Below are positions 20,419 through 29,463 of a stretch of DNA of 64,000 bases, piece by piece. The position numbers and the translations under genes were made by a program. Positions within the stretch are counted from its first letter, which is position 1. Every line of letters begins with the position of its first letter. The notes under the pieces were generated by a model. It was not told the origin of the DNA, ran no database searches, and worked only from the letters and a program-made list of their open reading frames with translations. The DNA comes from Cryptosporangium arvum DSM 44712 (GTDB lineage: Bacteria > Actinomycetota > Actinomycetes > Mycobacteriales > Cryptosporangiaceae): contig NZ_KK073874.1 of the NCBI RefSeq assembly GCF_000585375.1, forward strand, positions 2,356,001 through 2,420,000, written 5' to 3'.

Positions 20419-21303
20419 ATGAACGGCACGACCGCACCCGACTTCCCCAGCAACTGGGGACGGTGGGGCGACGACGACGAGCTGGGCGCCGTCAACCTCA
20501 TCACCGACGAGGCCAGGGCCCGGGGCGCCGCGGAGGCCAGGACCGGCGTGACCGTGTCGCTGGCCCGGGTGACCACGCCGTTCCCGTTGACCGGCGGTCC
20601 GATGGGCGCCACCACGGCGTCGACGACCGCGGTGCAGACCGCGATGCTGTTCACCGGGTTCGGGGCACCCGCCATGGCCGAGGTGATGATCGTGACCACC
20701 CACCACGCGGAGGTCACCCATCTGGACGGCATGAGTCACTGGGTCGCGGGCGGCAAGGTCTACCCCGGCGTCGACGTGGCCGACAGCTCCGGCCCCACGG
20801 GCGTCCGCCACGGCGCCGCGGACGTCTACGCCGACGGGATCCAGACCCGCGGCGTGCTGCTCGACCTGGCCCCCGGCGGCCGCCTGGACCCCGGCCATCC
20901 GGTGACCGGCGCCGACCTGGACGCGGCCGCGGCCCACGGGGGTTTCGAGGTGCTGCCGGGCGATGCCATCGTGGTCCGCGGCGGCTGGGACCGGGTCAAC
21001 GGCAGCGCGGAGCCCGAGCCGGGAATGACCGCGGACGCGATCCGCTGGATGCACGATCACGGGGTCGCGGTCTACGCCGGTGACATCGGCGACGCGCGCC
21101 CGCCGCTCCCGGACGACGTCCCCGGTGCGCTGCATTTCCTGGCGCTGGGCCGGCTCGCGATCCCGCTCGTCGACTGCGCCGAGCCGGAGGCGCTGGCCGC
21201 GATGTGCCAACGCCTGGGGCGCTGGACGTTCCAGCTCGTGATCGCGGTCCCACGCATCGCCGGAACCACCGGCCTGCCGGTGAACCCGATCGCGGTGTTC
21301 TGA
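20419..21303 (+). CDS. Cyclase family protein (kynurenine formamidase-like)
   Basis: A 294-residue enzyme of the cyclase/kynurenine formamidase family, metal-dependent amide or lactone hydrolases. The metal motif is THLDGMSHW with His101, Asp103 and His107, close to the canonical HxxTHxDxPxH pattern. An AAGGAGA ribosome site precedes the ATG. Divergent from the P-loop/HTH gene across a 131-base gap. Actinobacterial members are often uncharacterised; no kynurenine-pathway genes lie nearby, so tryptophan catabolism is not supported by context. Confidence 0.8.
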   Translation: MNGTTAPDFPSNWGRWGDDDELGAVNLITDEARARGAAEARTGVTVSLARVTTPFPLTGGPMGATTASTTAVQTAMLFTGFGAPAMAEVMIVTTHHAEVTHLDGMSHWVAGGKVYPGVDVADSSGPTGVRHGAADVYADGIQTRGVLLDLAPGGRLDPGHPVTGADLDAAAAHGGFEVLPGDAIVVRGGWDRVNGSAEPEPGMTADAIRWMHDHGVAVYAGDIGDARPPLPDDVPGALHFLALGRLAIPLVDCAEPEALAAMCQRLGRWTFQLVIAVPRIAGTTGLPVNPIAVF

Positions 21304-21314
21304 CGCCGCGTCGG

Positions 21315-22181
21315 TCAGAAGTCCGCCGTCGGTGACGTGCCGAAGGCCCGGCGGTAGTCGCGCGTGAACTGGGACGGGCTCGCGTACCCCACCGCGGCCG
21401 CGATCCGCCCGACCGTGTCCGATCGTTCCACCACGCGGCGGCGGGCCTCCATCAGCCGCAGTCGCTTGTGGTACGAACCGGGGCTGGTGCCGGTCGCGGC
21501 CTTGAAGAGGCGGTAGAGCGACGTGACGCTCATGTTCGCGTGCGTCGCGGCGCGGCCGACGTCGAGCGGTTCGTGGAGGTGCTCGTGCATCCACTGCGTG
21601 AGCTCGTGCACGAGACCCAAGGCGGAGTGGGTTCTGGTCAGCTCGACGAACGCTCCTCCGTTCGGCCCGGTGAGGATGCGGTACCAGATCTCCCGCTTCA
21701 CCCCGGCGGCGAGAACGCGTGCCGCGTCCGGGTCGTGGGCCAGCTCGAGCAGGCGCGACACCGGATCCAGCACGGATCGGGGGAGCGGGTTGACCGCGAC
21801 CGATTCGGCCGGCGACGACGGCAGCTCTCCCAGTTCCGCGATGAGGGCGGTGACCAGCTGCTGGTCGAAGGGGATCTCGAGGGCCCGGTACGGGAAGCGG
21901 TCCGATGCGGCGACGACCTCGGCCAGGGCCGGGATGTGCGCGGCCGTGGTCACCAGCTCGCCCGGGCCGTACGAGATCTCCCGGTCGCTGAGGAGAATTC
22001 GCTTGGCGCCCTGGAACACCAGGTAGAGCATCGGCTCGAAGATGACCGGAGCCGGTGGGGCGACGTCGGTGGCGACGTGCACCCGGACGCCCAGCGCGGG
22101 GACGTCGGTGGTGGCGGTGGGCGCGATGTCCCCGAGCCGGCGGCTGATCTCATCCAGGCCCACGTGCGTACGGTAGTTCAC
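21315..22181 (-). CDS. AraC family regulator with AraC_N domain
   Basis: A 288-residue regulator. Residues 1-170 fit the AraC-type N-terminal domain (VIFEPMLYLVFQGAKRILLS), and the last 100 residues contain the two helix-turn-helix motifs (VGRAATHANMSVTSLYRLFK and IAAAVGYASPSQFTRDYRRAF). The GTG start overlaps the upstream hydrolase stop (GTGA), so a longer open frame beyond it is not used. It is co-transcribed behind the Cys-nucleophile hydrolase and probably controls that gene. Confidence 0.88.
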   Translation of the reverse strand: MNYRTHVGLDEISRRLGDIAPTATTDVPALGVRVHVATDVAPPAPVIFEPMLYLVFQGAKRILLSDREISYGPGELVTTAAHIPALAEVVAASDRFPYRALEIPFDQQLVTALIAELGELPSSPAESVAVNPLPRSVLDPVSRLLELAHDPDAARVLAAGVKREIWYRILTGPNGGAFVELTRTHSALGLVHELTQWMHEHLHEPLDVGRAATHANMSVTSLYRLFKAATGTSPGSYHKRLRLMEARRRVVERSDTVGRIAAAVGYASPSQFTRDYRRAFGTSPTADF

Positions 22182-23104
22182 TCCAGATGCGTCGCGAACC
22201 AGTCCAGGATGCGATCCGGGTGACGCTGGAACCACTTGTACCCGTCCCAGCGGCTGGGGGTGTCGTGGATCCAGAACATGTCCTTCACCGCGGCGCCGAT
22301 CGCCTCGTACGTCTCCTCGAGGTCCGAGGGCTTGGTGATCACGTCGTCGTGAACACCGTAGGTCAGGGTCGGCACGAGCACCGAGGGCGCCCACGCGCGG
22401 GTGTAGCCGTCGGTCAGCCGGCCGCCGGTGATCAGGTGGTACCGGTGATCGACCTCGTCGGCGTACTCGGCCAGGCCGACGCTCTCGAGGCGGGTCTCCA
22501 GGTACACGCGCGGGGAGAGCAGCAGCGGCGCCACCAGGCACCGCACGTCGTCGAACTCGGCCGGGTCGGTGTGGAGGGCCCGGAACGTGGCGTTGGCCCC
22601 CATGCAGCGGGCGAAGATCCCCAGCGTCATCCCGGACAGCTCGGGGTGTGACCGGACGTAGCGCATGGTCCCGACGACGTCGCGGGCCTCGAAGAGGGTG
22701 CTCAGGGACAGCCGGCCGTTGGCCTCACCGCTGCGCCCCGAATTGCGGAAGTCGAAGGCGAGCACGTTGTACCCCGCCTCGTGGAGCAGCTGGTAGTCCC
22801 GGATGAAGTTGATCTCGGTGTCGTTCCCGGGGCCGAAGGCCGACTTCCACGGCTCGACGTGCGACGGGAAGCCGTAGCGGCTGAAGCCGAACGCGTGCAT
22901 GGCCACGATCAGCTTGTCGGACCCCGCACAGGGGATGAACCAGGCCTCGAGCGGCACACCGTCGGCTGACGGGTAGGTCAGATCCTGGTACTCCAGGCCC
23001 TCGTCCGCAGGCGTACGGAGCACCGGCGATCGCGCGACGTACGCCAGGCCTTCGGCGTACGCGTCCAGGGTGGCGGCCAGATCGACGTCGGCGAGTGATG
23101 TCAT
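22178..23104 (-). CDS. Alpha/beta hydrolase with Cys nucleophile
   Basis: A 308-residue alpha/beta hydrolase. The oxyanion region is VAMHAFGFS and the nucleophile elbow reads FARCMGAN, where Cys167 replaces the usual Ser; later YGVHDDVIT gives the acid and WIHDTPSRWDGY the histidine region. A cysteine at this position is known in dienelactone hydrolase. A TAGCGT element 7 bases before the ATG suggests a leaderless promoter. Coupled to the AraC regulator. Substrate unknown. Confidence 0.8.
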   Translation of the reverse strand: MTSLADVDLAATLDAYAEGLAYVARSPVLRTPADEGLEYQDLTYPSADGVPLEAWFIPCAGSDKLIVAMHAFGFSRYGFPSHVEPWKSAFGPGNDTEINFIRDYQLLHEAGYNVLAFDFRNSGRSGEANGRLSLSTLFEARDVVGTMRYVRSHPELSGMTLGIFARCMGANATFRALHTDPAEFDDVRCLVAPLLLSPRVYLETRLESVGLAEYADEVDHRYHLITGGRLTDGYTRAWAPSVLVPTLTYGVHDDVITKPSDLEETYEAIGAAVKDMFWIHDTPSRWDGYKWFQRHPDRILDWFATHLE

Positions 23105-23178
23105 GCGGTCGACGCTAGGGCCGGGACGGACGACCGGACAGGGCTCCGATTTCCACCTTCTTGCCTGATCCTGTCATT

Positions 23179-23595
23179 TCAGTCGTCGTCCAGCGCCTTG
23201 CTCAACAATTCGTAGAGCGTGGCCCGCTCCTCGGCGTCGAGCTTTCCGATCGAATCCGCGAAGACACCGTCGGCCACCTGATCGCCGGCCAGTCGCACCT
23301 CGTCACCGGCCGGAGTGAGCCGGTGTCGGACCTTGCGTCCGGGACCGGCGACGCGCTCGATGAGACCGCGATCCACCATCCGTTTTGCCAGCTCACCCAT
23401 CGACTGGTCGGTCTGGAAGGTGAGCTCGGCCAGCTGGTGCAGCGACGCGCCCGGGTTGGCCTGCAGGTGGCGGAGCGTGTCCCACTGCACCAGCGACACG
23501 CCGAGCGGGGCCAGCCGCCGGTTCATCGCCCGGTGGTGCTTCCACTGGAGGCGCTTGACGGCCAGGCCGACCTGCTGCAACGGGATGTCGTCCAT
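23179..23595 (-). CDS. MarR family regulator
   Basis: A 138-residue winged-helix regulator. The recognition region is GASLHQLAELTFQTDQSMGE, followed by the wing VAGPGRKVRHRLTPAG. Divergent from the truncated MFS gene at 23651, which is a classical MarR/efflux-pump arrangement; palindromes in the 55-base gap are likely operators. Confidence 0.88.
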   Translation of the reverse strand: MDDIPLQQVGLAVKRLQWKHHRAMNRRLAPLGVSLVQWDTLRHLQANPGASLHQLAELTFQTDQSMGELAKRMVDRGLIERVAGPGRKVRHRLTPAGDEVRLAGDQVADGVFADSIGKLDAEERATLYELLSKALDDD

Positions 23596-23637
23596 GGATC
23601 GATTCTATCCAAGGTTGCGTACCTAAGGACCCTGATC

Positions 23638-23649
23638 TAAGGTTCCTTA
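23638..23649. promoter_or_regulatory. Putative MarR operator TAAGG-TT-CCTTA
   Basis: A perfect 12-bp palindrome directly before the MFS ATG at 23651; its AAGG also serves as the only visible ribosome site. A second element AGGT-N5-ACCT lies at 23612-23624. Repressor bound here would block both transcription and translation initiation. Confidence 0.55.
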
Positions 23650-23650
23650 T

Positions 23651-24334
23651 ATGAGCGCTGACGCCGCGTTACGGAGGCGAACCACCGTCGGCTTCGCCGC
23701 AGCGGCGATGCTCGTCAGCTACCTGCCGTTCTCAGCGGTCAACGGCGCCCTCGGTGCGATCGGCCGAACGGCCGACGCCGGCACGTCGAGCCTGCAGTGG
23801 GTGACCGACGCCTTCACCGTCGCGCTGACCGGCGCGGTGCTGTCCGGCGGGTTCGACGGCGTGCAGCTTCTCCGGGTCGGTCAAGCCGTCGCGGGTGTCG
23901 GTGCCGGTCTGGTCATGGCGGCGTCGCTGTCGCTGATCGCGGCCACCGCGCCCGATCCGGCCGCCCGCACCCAGGCCATCGCGCTCTGGGCCGCGGCCAA
24001 CGTCGCCGGGCTCGGCTCCGGTCCGTTCCTGGCCGCCGCCGTACCGTCCTGGCGATGGCTGTTCGTGCCGACCGCACTTCTCGCTGTCGGCGCCGCGGCC
24101 TACGGCCCGCTCCGGTCCCGCGAGATCGTCGACGACGAACCAGGGCGCCCTGACCACCTGGGGCAGGTCACCGGGACCATCGGCATCGTCGTCCTCGCCG
24201 CCGTCTTCGTCGTGGAACGTCGGGTGGTCAACCCGGTCCTGCCCCCGGCGCTGTTCTCCTCGCCCGGGTTCACCGCCGCCGGGGCCGCCGCGGCCGCCGC
24301 ACTGTTCGCCATTCCCCGTACCACCATCCACTAG
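23651..24334 (+). pseudogene. Truncated MFS (DHA2-like) drug transporter
   Basis: A 227-residue open frame with clear MFS drug-exporter features: LQWVTDAFTVALTGAVLSGG, then directly RVGQAVAGVGAGLVMAASLS, and later GPFLAAAVPSWRWLFVPTA. Helices 2-3 are missing between the first two segments, and the protein ends about halfway (normal members have 14 helices and 450-500 residues). The in-frame internal loss and the missing C-terminal half indicate a decayed gene, although it is still open and still sits behind the MarR operator. The frame stays open, so translation is possible. Confidence 0.6.
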
Positions 24335-24344
24335 GGAGTTCCTC

Positions 24345-25139
24345 GTGACCGTCCACTCGCTCACCGTCCCCGGCGTCGGCACCGTCGAACTGACCGTCAC
24401 CGAACGCGGCGAAGGCCACCCGTTCCTGCTGCTGCACGGCGGCGGCGGACCGATGACCGTCACGCCGTGGGCCGACCGGCTCTCCGACGCCGAACACGCC
24501 CGGGTGCTCACCCCGATCCACCCCGGCTTCAACGCCACCCCCCGCCCGGCCGCGCTCGCTTCGATCCCGGCGCTGGCCACGACGTACGTCGCGCTGCTCG
24601 ACGAGCTGGCGCTCGAGGACGTGACGGTCGTCGGCAACTCGATCGGCGGCTGGATCACCGCCGAGATGATGCTGCTGCACTCGCCCCGGATCAGCAGCTA
24701 CGTGCTCGTCGACGCGGTGGGCATCGAGGTGCCCGGTCACCCGGTCGCCGACTTCTTCTCGCTGACGATGTCCGAACTGGCCGAGCGCAGCTACCACGAC
24801 CCGGCGAAGTACGGGATCGACCCGGCGACGCTGCCTCCGCGGGCCCGGGAGGCGATGGCCGGGAACCGCGTGGCCATCGAGCTGTACGCGGGCCGGGAGA
24901 TGACCGACCCGACGCTGGCCGGCCGGCTCGGCGGGGCGGCGGCCCCCGCGCTCGTCGTCTGGGGTGACGCCGATCGGATCGGCGACCCCGACTTCGGCCG
25001 CGCGTACGCCGCGTCGATCCCCGGAGCGGGTTTCACCGTACTTCCGGAGACCGGCCACCTGCCGCAGATCGAAACCCCCGAGGCGCTGATCGAGGTCGTG
25101 TGGGCCTTCGCGGACGCGCACGCCACGATGAAGCCCTGA
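24345..25139 (+). CDS. Alpha/beta hydrolase
   Basis: A 264-residue hydrolase with LLLHGGGGP, the nucleophile elbow VVGNSIGGW (Ser99), an aspartate in VWGDADRIG and a histidine in ETGHLPQIE. The GTG follows AGGGAG 11 bases after the truncated MFS stop, so both belong to one transcript controlled by the MarR site. Related to epoxide hydrolase/haloperoxidase-type enzymes; substrate unknown. Confidence 0.85.
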   Translation: MTVHSLTVPGVGTVELTVTERGEGHPFLLLHGGGGPMTVTPWADRLSDAEHARVLTPIHPGFNATPRPAALASIPALATTYVALLDELALEDVTVVGNSIGGWITAEMMLLHSPRISSYVLVDAVGIEVPGHPVADFFSLTMSELAERSYHDPAKYGIDPATLPPRAREAMAGNRVAIELYAGREMTDPTLAGRLGGAAAPALVVWGDADRIGDPDFGRAYAASIPGAGFTVLPETGHLPQIETPEALIEVVWAFADAHATMKP

Positions 25140-25166
25140 CCTGTTCTCCGGTCGCCCCGGCGCGGG

Positions 25167-27134
25167 TCAGCCGGCGGCGCTCGGAAGGGGCCCCGATGCC
25201 TCCGGCCCCGGTGATTCCGGCCGGGACCGCGTCGGGGCCAGAGCGCGCGGCCGGGGCAGCGGCGGGCGAGCCCGGCGGACCAGCAGCCCCGCGGCGGCGG
25301 CCGCGCCCGAGATCGCCAGCACCGCGCAGCCGGGCACCAGGGAGATCCCGTCGGCCGGATAGCTCGTCCCGTTCCACCGGAACAGCGCCTCGGCCGGCCC
25401 GGACACGCCGCCGTAGACGAAAGCGGCGTAGAGCGCCGGGGTGACGAGCGTCAGACCGGCCCACCGCGCCACCGCGGTCCACCGGCGACTGCCTTCGCGA
25501 TGCAGCAGGATCCAGGCGACGACCGGCAGGTAGAGGATCTCGAGCAGCAGGAAGACGTCCGGCTGCTCGTCGCCGTAGACGTGCTGAACCACGCCCGAGC
25601 CAACGCTCAGCGCCGCGGCGACCAGGGCGAACAGCGCCGTGGCGGCCCCGGATTCCCGGCCGCGGGCGGTCCGGGCCGCGAGCACCGCGACCACCCCGAA
25701 CGCGAGCATCACCGCGGTGGTGAGGATCGGCAGCCCGAGCGGCAGGAACGGATGGTTCACCAGCGGCGTGGACTGCGCCCCGAGCAACGGCCAGCACACG
25801 GCGGCGGCGATGGCGGTGGCGGTGAGCCGTTGCCGTACCACCGCATGGGGGTACGACGGTCCGGCCAGTTTTGCGGCCGAGACCGCGGCCACCCCGCCCA
25901 CCGCCAGCGCCAGCGCGAAGGCACCGAGCCCTTCCGCGCCGAGCCGCTCACCCAGTCCGTCGGCGCCGAGAAGCGCGACGCCCAGGACACCGGCCGACGC
26001 GACCGCACGCGGACGGTCGACGACCGCGAGGAACAGACACACCGCGGCCAGCAGGATCGACGCCCAGCGCAGTTCGGCGACCCAGAGGTAGAGCTCGCCG
26101 TCGCCTCCCGGCATGGGCGCCGCCGCGGCCGTCCCGGGCATCGCCGGGGTGAGGACGGTCAGGGTGTACGCCCAGGCCACGACCGCGAGCGCCAGCCCGG
26201 TGAGCCCGGCGGCCGCGGCCGGTCGCCCGATCCGGACCGGTGCCGGCGTCGTCTCCGGCGGCGTCGCGGGGATCCGTCGGCTCCGGGTGAGCCCGAAGCT
26301 CAGCACCAGCAGCGAGAACATCGGCAGCTGGGTCAGGACGTCGGACGCGTGCACCAGCAGGTACAGGGTCTCGTCGGCGTTCCCGGGCGTCGGCGCGGCG
26401 AACGTCGCCCGTCCCGGCAGCACCCCGACGAGATACCGCAGCGCCGCGGCCGGTCCGACGACCGTCGTGAGAACCAGCGGCAGCGCGACGGCCGCGGCCG
26501 CCAGCACGACGGCCACCACCGTTCCGGGCACCGCGTACGCCATCGCACGACGTCCCGGCGCCGCCGCGGCCCGGCGTGTCACCCAGACCATCAGCGGTGC
26601 CCAGACCAGCACCGCGACGACGGGGATCCACACCGGAACCGTCGCCGCGAGGCCCGCCGCCACGATCACCGTCGACGCCGGCCAGACCGCGTACGCCCGG
26701 TTGTCCGGCGTCGACGTCCGGCGGGCCAGCCACCAACCGGCGAAAACCGCGAACCCGAACGGCACCACCGAGGTGACCGGCAGCGCCCGCTCGTACACCG
26801 GGCTGGTCAGATCGAGGCCGAACAGCCCCATCGCCGCGCGGTACACCATGCTCGACAGGCCGCGCACGATGATCGTCGCCAGGCCGGCGAGGAACAGTGC
26901 CGCGAACGGGCTCAGCGCGCCCACCCGCCCCGGAACGTGTTCGCGCCACCCGCGAGGCACGCCGTTCTCGTCCGGAATCGGTGGGGAGAACGCCAGGCTG
27001 GCGACGAACGTCAGCCGGCGTAACCCGGCGGCCGGGCCGTCGATCGCCCCCATCTCGCCCCGCCACTCCCGCTCCATGTCGTCGCGGATGTCGGCCGGCC
27101 ACCGCTGTGCGGCCCGGCGCAGCAGCCAGTTCAT
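25167..27134 (-). CDS. Large integral membrane protein, PadR-coupled
   Basis: A 655-residue protein with about 15 predicted membrane helices and no enzymatic motif I recognise. The N-terminus (residues 1-50, NWLLRRAAQRWPADIRDDME) resembles the cytosolic start of actinobacterial permease-like proteins that follow PadR genes. The ATG overlaps the PadR stop by 4 bases, so longer upstream frames are not used. Ends in a Pro/Arg-rich tail. Probably controlled by the PadR protein; transport or envelope function is a guess. Confidence 0.7.
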   Translation of the reverse strand: MNWLLRRAAQRWPADIRDDMEREWRGEMGAIDGPAAGLRRLTFVASLAFSPPIPDENGVPRGWREHVPGRVGALSPFAALFLAGLATIIVRGLSSMVYRAAMGLFGLDLTSPVYERALPVTSVVPFGFAVFAGWWLARRTSTPDNRAYAVWPASTVIVAAGLAATVPVWIPVVAVLVWAPLMVWVTRRAAAAPGRRAMAYAVPGTVVAVVLAAAAVALPLVLTTVVGPAAALRYLVGVLPGRATFAAPTPGNADETLYLLVHASDVLTQLPMFSLLVLSFGLTRSRRIPATPPETTPAPVRIGRPAAAAGLTGLALAVVAWAYTLTVLTPAMPGTAAAAPMPGGDGELYLWVAELRWASILLAAVCLFLAVVDRPRAVASAGVLGVALLGADGLGERLGAEGLGAFALALAVGGVAAVSAAKLAGPSYPHAVVRQRLTATAIAAAVCWPLLGAQSTPLVNHPFLPLGLPILTTAVMLAFGVVAVLAARTARGRESGAATALFALVAAALSVGSGVVQHVYGDEQPDVFLLLEILYLPVVAWILLHREGSRRWTAVARWAGLTLVTPALYAAFVYGGVSGPAEALFRWNGTSYPADGISLVPGCAVLAISGAAAAAGLLVRRARPPLPRPRALAPTRSRPESPGPEASGPLPSAAG

Positions 27135-27463
27135 ACGGTCCTCGGATTCGGCCGGACGGTGGCGCCGGAACCCCCGAGCTGCTGACGTAGCGCGGCCAGC
27201 TCGATGCGCGCGGTCTCCAGGCCCTCCGGGGTGAGCCGGTAGTACCGCCGGGCCGGGCGTCCGGCCGCAGCGGGATCGACGTCCTCCCAGGTCGCGGTCA
27301 CCCATCCGGCTCGCTGGAGGCGCAGCAGGATCGGGTAGAGGGTGCCGCTCGGTTGGCCGGTCGCTCGCATGAGGTCCAGCCCGTAGCGGTCGGAGCTCGG
27401 GTCGTCGAGGAAGGCCGCGAGCACCCGAGCCATGCCGGTCGTCAGCCGAGGCGGGGAGTCCAT
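27131..27463 (-). CDS. PadR family regulator
   Basis: A 110-residue winged-helix protein with the PadR signature GLDLMRATGQPSGTLYPILLRLQ split across helices and the wing RPARRYYRLTPEG. It overlaps the membrane-protein start, forming a regulator-target pair typical of PadR. Two identical direct repeats lie just upstream. Confidence 0.9.
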   Translation of the reverse strand: MDSPPRLTTGMARVLAAFLDDPSSDRYGLDLMRATGQPSGTLYPILLRLQRAGWVTATWEDVDPAAAGRPARRYYRLTPEGLETARIELAALRQQLGGSGATVRPNPRTV

Positions 27464-27473
27464 GGCCGGAATC

Positions 27474-27510
27474 CTACATAGGGTCTCTAACGGTTCTCTA
27501 CATAGGGTCT
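27474..27510. promoter_or_regulatory. Two 13-bp direct repeats upstream of padR
   Basis: CTACATAGGGTCT occurs twice, at 27474-27486 and 27498-27510, 24 bp apart, in an unusually AT-rich stretch just before the padR start. On the minus strand each copy contains TATGTAG, which could be a -10 element or a PadR half site. A T-run follows at 27513-27519. Confidence 0.5.
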
Positions 27511-27594
27511 GGTTTTTTTGCGCGGGGACCGGCGTGCAACGGGTCGGCTCACGGCGGCGTTCAGGGGAACGACCAGGACGACAGCTCGACGGGG

Positions 27595-28140
27595 ATGATG
27601 CGGATGGACCGGGACGCCGACGACGAGTTCGTGCGGTTCGTCAACGAACGCAGCCGATCGCTGTTGCGGTACGGCTACGTGTTGGCCGGCGATCCGCACA
27701 CCGCCGCCGACCTGGTCCAGGAAGCACTGCTCCGGCTCCGCACCGCCTGGGCCCGCGGCAAGGGCCGGGAACATCCCGAGGCCTACGCGCGGGTCACCAT
27801 GGCCCGGCTGCACATCAGCTGGTGGAGGCGCCGCCGCGGCGAGCAGCTCATCGCCCTGGTGCCCGACCGCACCACGTGGGATCCCGGCTTACGCCGGGTG
27901 GAGGACGACACCGGCCTCTGGTCGGCCCTGGAGGTGCTCGGCCGGCGGCAACGCGCCGTGATCGTCCTCCGTTACTACGAGGGCCTCGACGACGACGAGA
28001 TCGCGGAGATCCTCGGCATCACCAGGGTCACCGTCCGCAGCCAGGCCCTCCGCGGTCTGCGCCGGCTACGCAGCCACTTGACCGACGACCGGGTCGCCGC
28101 GCTCGGCGTCGTCGACAACGAGAGGAGCAACCGTGCCTGA
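27595..28140 (+). CDS. SigE-family RNA polymerase sigma factor
   Basis: A 181-residue ECF-type sigma factor of the actinobacterial SigE-like family. Region 2 (YGYVLAGDPHTAADLVQEAL) and region 4 (VLRYYEGLDDDEIAEILGIT, followed by VTVRSQALRG) are clear. The next gene starts inside its 3' end and encodes a single-pass membrane protein, the usual position of an anti-sigma partner. A second ATG 9 bases downstream is an equally possible start. Confidence 0.9.
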   Translation: MMRMDRDADDEFVRFVNERSRSLLRYGYVLAGDPHTAADLVQEALLRLRTAWARGKGREHPEAYARVTMARLHISWWRRRRGEQLIALVPDRTTWDPGLRRVEDDTGLWSALEVLGRRQRAVIVLRYYEGLDDDEIAEILGITRVTVRSQALRGLRRLRSHLTDDRVAALGVVDNERSNRA

Positions 28141-29395
28141 CGCGTTCGAAGCCTCCCTCGCCGAGGTCCTCCACCGGGCCGCGGACGCGGCCCCGGAACC
28201 CGTCTCGGACGCCGGCGAAGCACTGCTGCGTGAAAGCGTCCGCCGAACCGGGCTTCCGCGCGCCCGGATGCTGACGCTCGCGGCCGCGATCACCGTGGTG
28301 ATCGTCCTGGCCGCCGTCGTCACGGTGCTCAAGCTCGTCTCCGGGGACGAGGACATGCGTCCGGTCACCCCGCCGGTGCGGATCGTCCACTCCGACTACG
28401 AGGACGGCGCCCCGCTCGCCGACGTCTGGCCGGACGCCGTCCGGACTGTCCCGGCCACGATCCCGATCAACGGCCGGCCGAACCCGTTCAACGTCGAGGG
28501 CGTGCTCCCGGACGGCCAGTTGCTGCTCACCCCGGTCGGCGACGAACCCGGCATCGCGCATCTGTGGGCGCTGAACCCGTCGACCGGCGCGGCCCGGCCG
28601 GTCAGCGCGTCCGGCGAGTGGGTCGTGGTCGTCGGGCAGCAGATCGACGCGGGGGAGGCCCGCTGGATCGCCTGGATCAGCCAGCCCCCCGGTGCCGTGG
28701 AGCCCGACTCTCCGGTCTACCTCTGGTACGCGCCCGCGTCCGGCGGGAAGGCGCGCAAAGCGTCGAGCGCGCCGATCAGCACGTCGGGTGGGGTCGACCT
28801 GAGCGCGGTCCGGGTCTTGATCGACGGGGACACGCTCATCGTCACCCCGGCGTTGACGAAAGAGAAAGGCCAGGCCGAGAGCGCGGTCCGCACGGTTCGC
28901 ATCGGGGAGAATCGGATCCGGACGGTGCCGGACGCGGCCGGGATGACCGTGGTGCAGTGGCCGTGGCTCAGCGACGCCCGCACGCCCGGTCATCGGACGA
29001 TCCGCAACGCCGAAACCGGGCAGGTTCGGCCGGCCCGGCTGCCGGCGGACTGGACCGACGTCGACTGCTCGCTCTCGTGGTGCGTCGGGCGACGAGGGGA
29101 CCGCCTCGTCGTCGCCCGGCGTGACGGCTCGGACGCCCGCCCGCTGGCGAACGGCGGACCCGCCCTCGGCGTCGTCCGCGATCGGTTCCTGTTCGTCGCC
29201 GGCCGCACCGTCTACGACCTGCAGACGAAGAAGACGCTGACGTTGCCGGCCGCCGCCGGCGGGCCGGACACGGTGTGGCAGCCGCTCGGCATCATCGGCG
29301 AAGGCGGCGGGACGCCGATGCTCGCCTGGGCGACGTCCGACGCGACCGGGCAGCTGGAGTCGTACCTCCTGATCGACACCCAGGCCATGGTCTGA
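28133..29395 (+). CDS. Single-pass membrane protein, sigma-factor partner
   Basis: A 420-residue protein: about 45 cytosolic residues, one membrane helix (LTLAAAITVVIVLAAVVTVL, near residues 44-64) and a large extracytoplasmic domain of repeated beta-type segments (LWALNPSTG, FLFVAGRTVYDL), likely a beta-propeller. The GTG start overlaps the sigma gene by 8 bases. I infer a sigma-linked sensor or anti-sigma-like function, but the short cytosolic part lacks a visible zinc anti-sigma motif. Confidence 0.7.
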   Translation: MPDAFEASLAEVLHRAADAAPEPVSDAGEALLRESVRRTGLPRARMLTLAAAITVVIVLAAVVTVLKLVSGDEDMRPVTPPVRIVHSDYEDGAPLADVWPDAVRTVPATIPINGRPNPFNVEGVLPDGQLLLTPVGDEPGIAHLWALNPSTGAARPVSASGEWVVVVGQQIDAGEARWIAWISQPPGAVEPDSPVYLWYAPASGGKARKASSAPISTSGGVDLSAVRVLIDGDTLIVTPALTKEKGQAESAVRTVRIGENRIRTVPDAAGMTVVQWPWLSDARTPGHRTIRNAETGQVRPARLPADWTDVDCSLSWCVGRRGDRLVVARRDGSDARPLANGGPALGVVRDRFLFVAGRTVYDLQTKKTLTLPAAAGGPDTVWQPLGIIGEGGGTPMLAWATSDATGQLESYLLIDTQAMV

Positions 29396-29404
29396 GCGAT
29401 TGCC

Positions 29405-29436
29405 GCGGGCCGGGGAGCACTGGCTTTCCGGCCCGC
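29405..29436 (+). terminator. Bidirectional terminator hairpin
   Basis: A 9-bp perfect stem (GCGGGCCGG / CCGGCCCGC) with a 14-base loop, 10 bases after the sigma partner gene and before the 3' end of the convergent restriction gene. Confidence 0.6.
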
Positions 29437-29463
29437 AGCCTCAGGTTGCCGGTAAGGCAGCGG

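Noticed and set aside
20419-21303. Kynurenine pathway formamidase (kynB)
   Set aside because: Only the cyclase fold is seen; no kynureninase or tryptophan dioxygenase genes accompany it.
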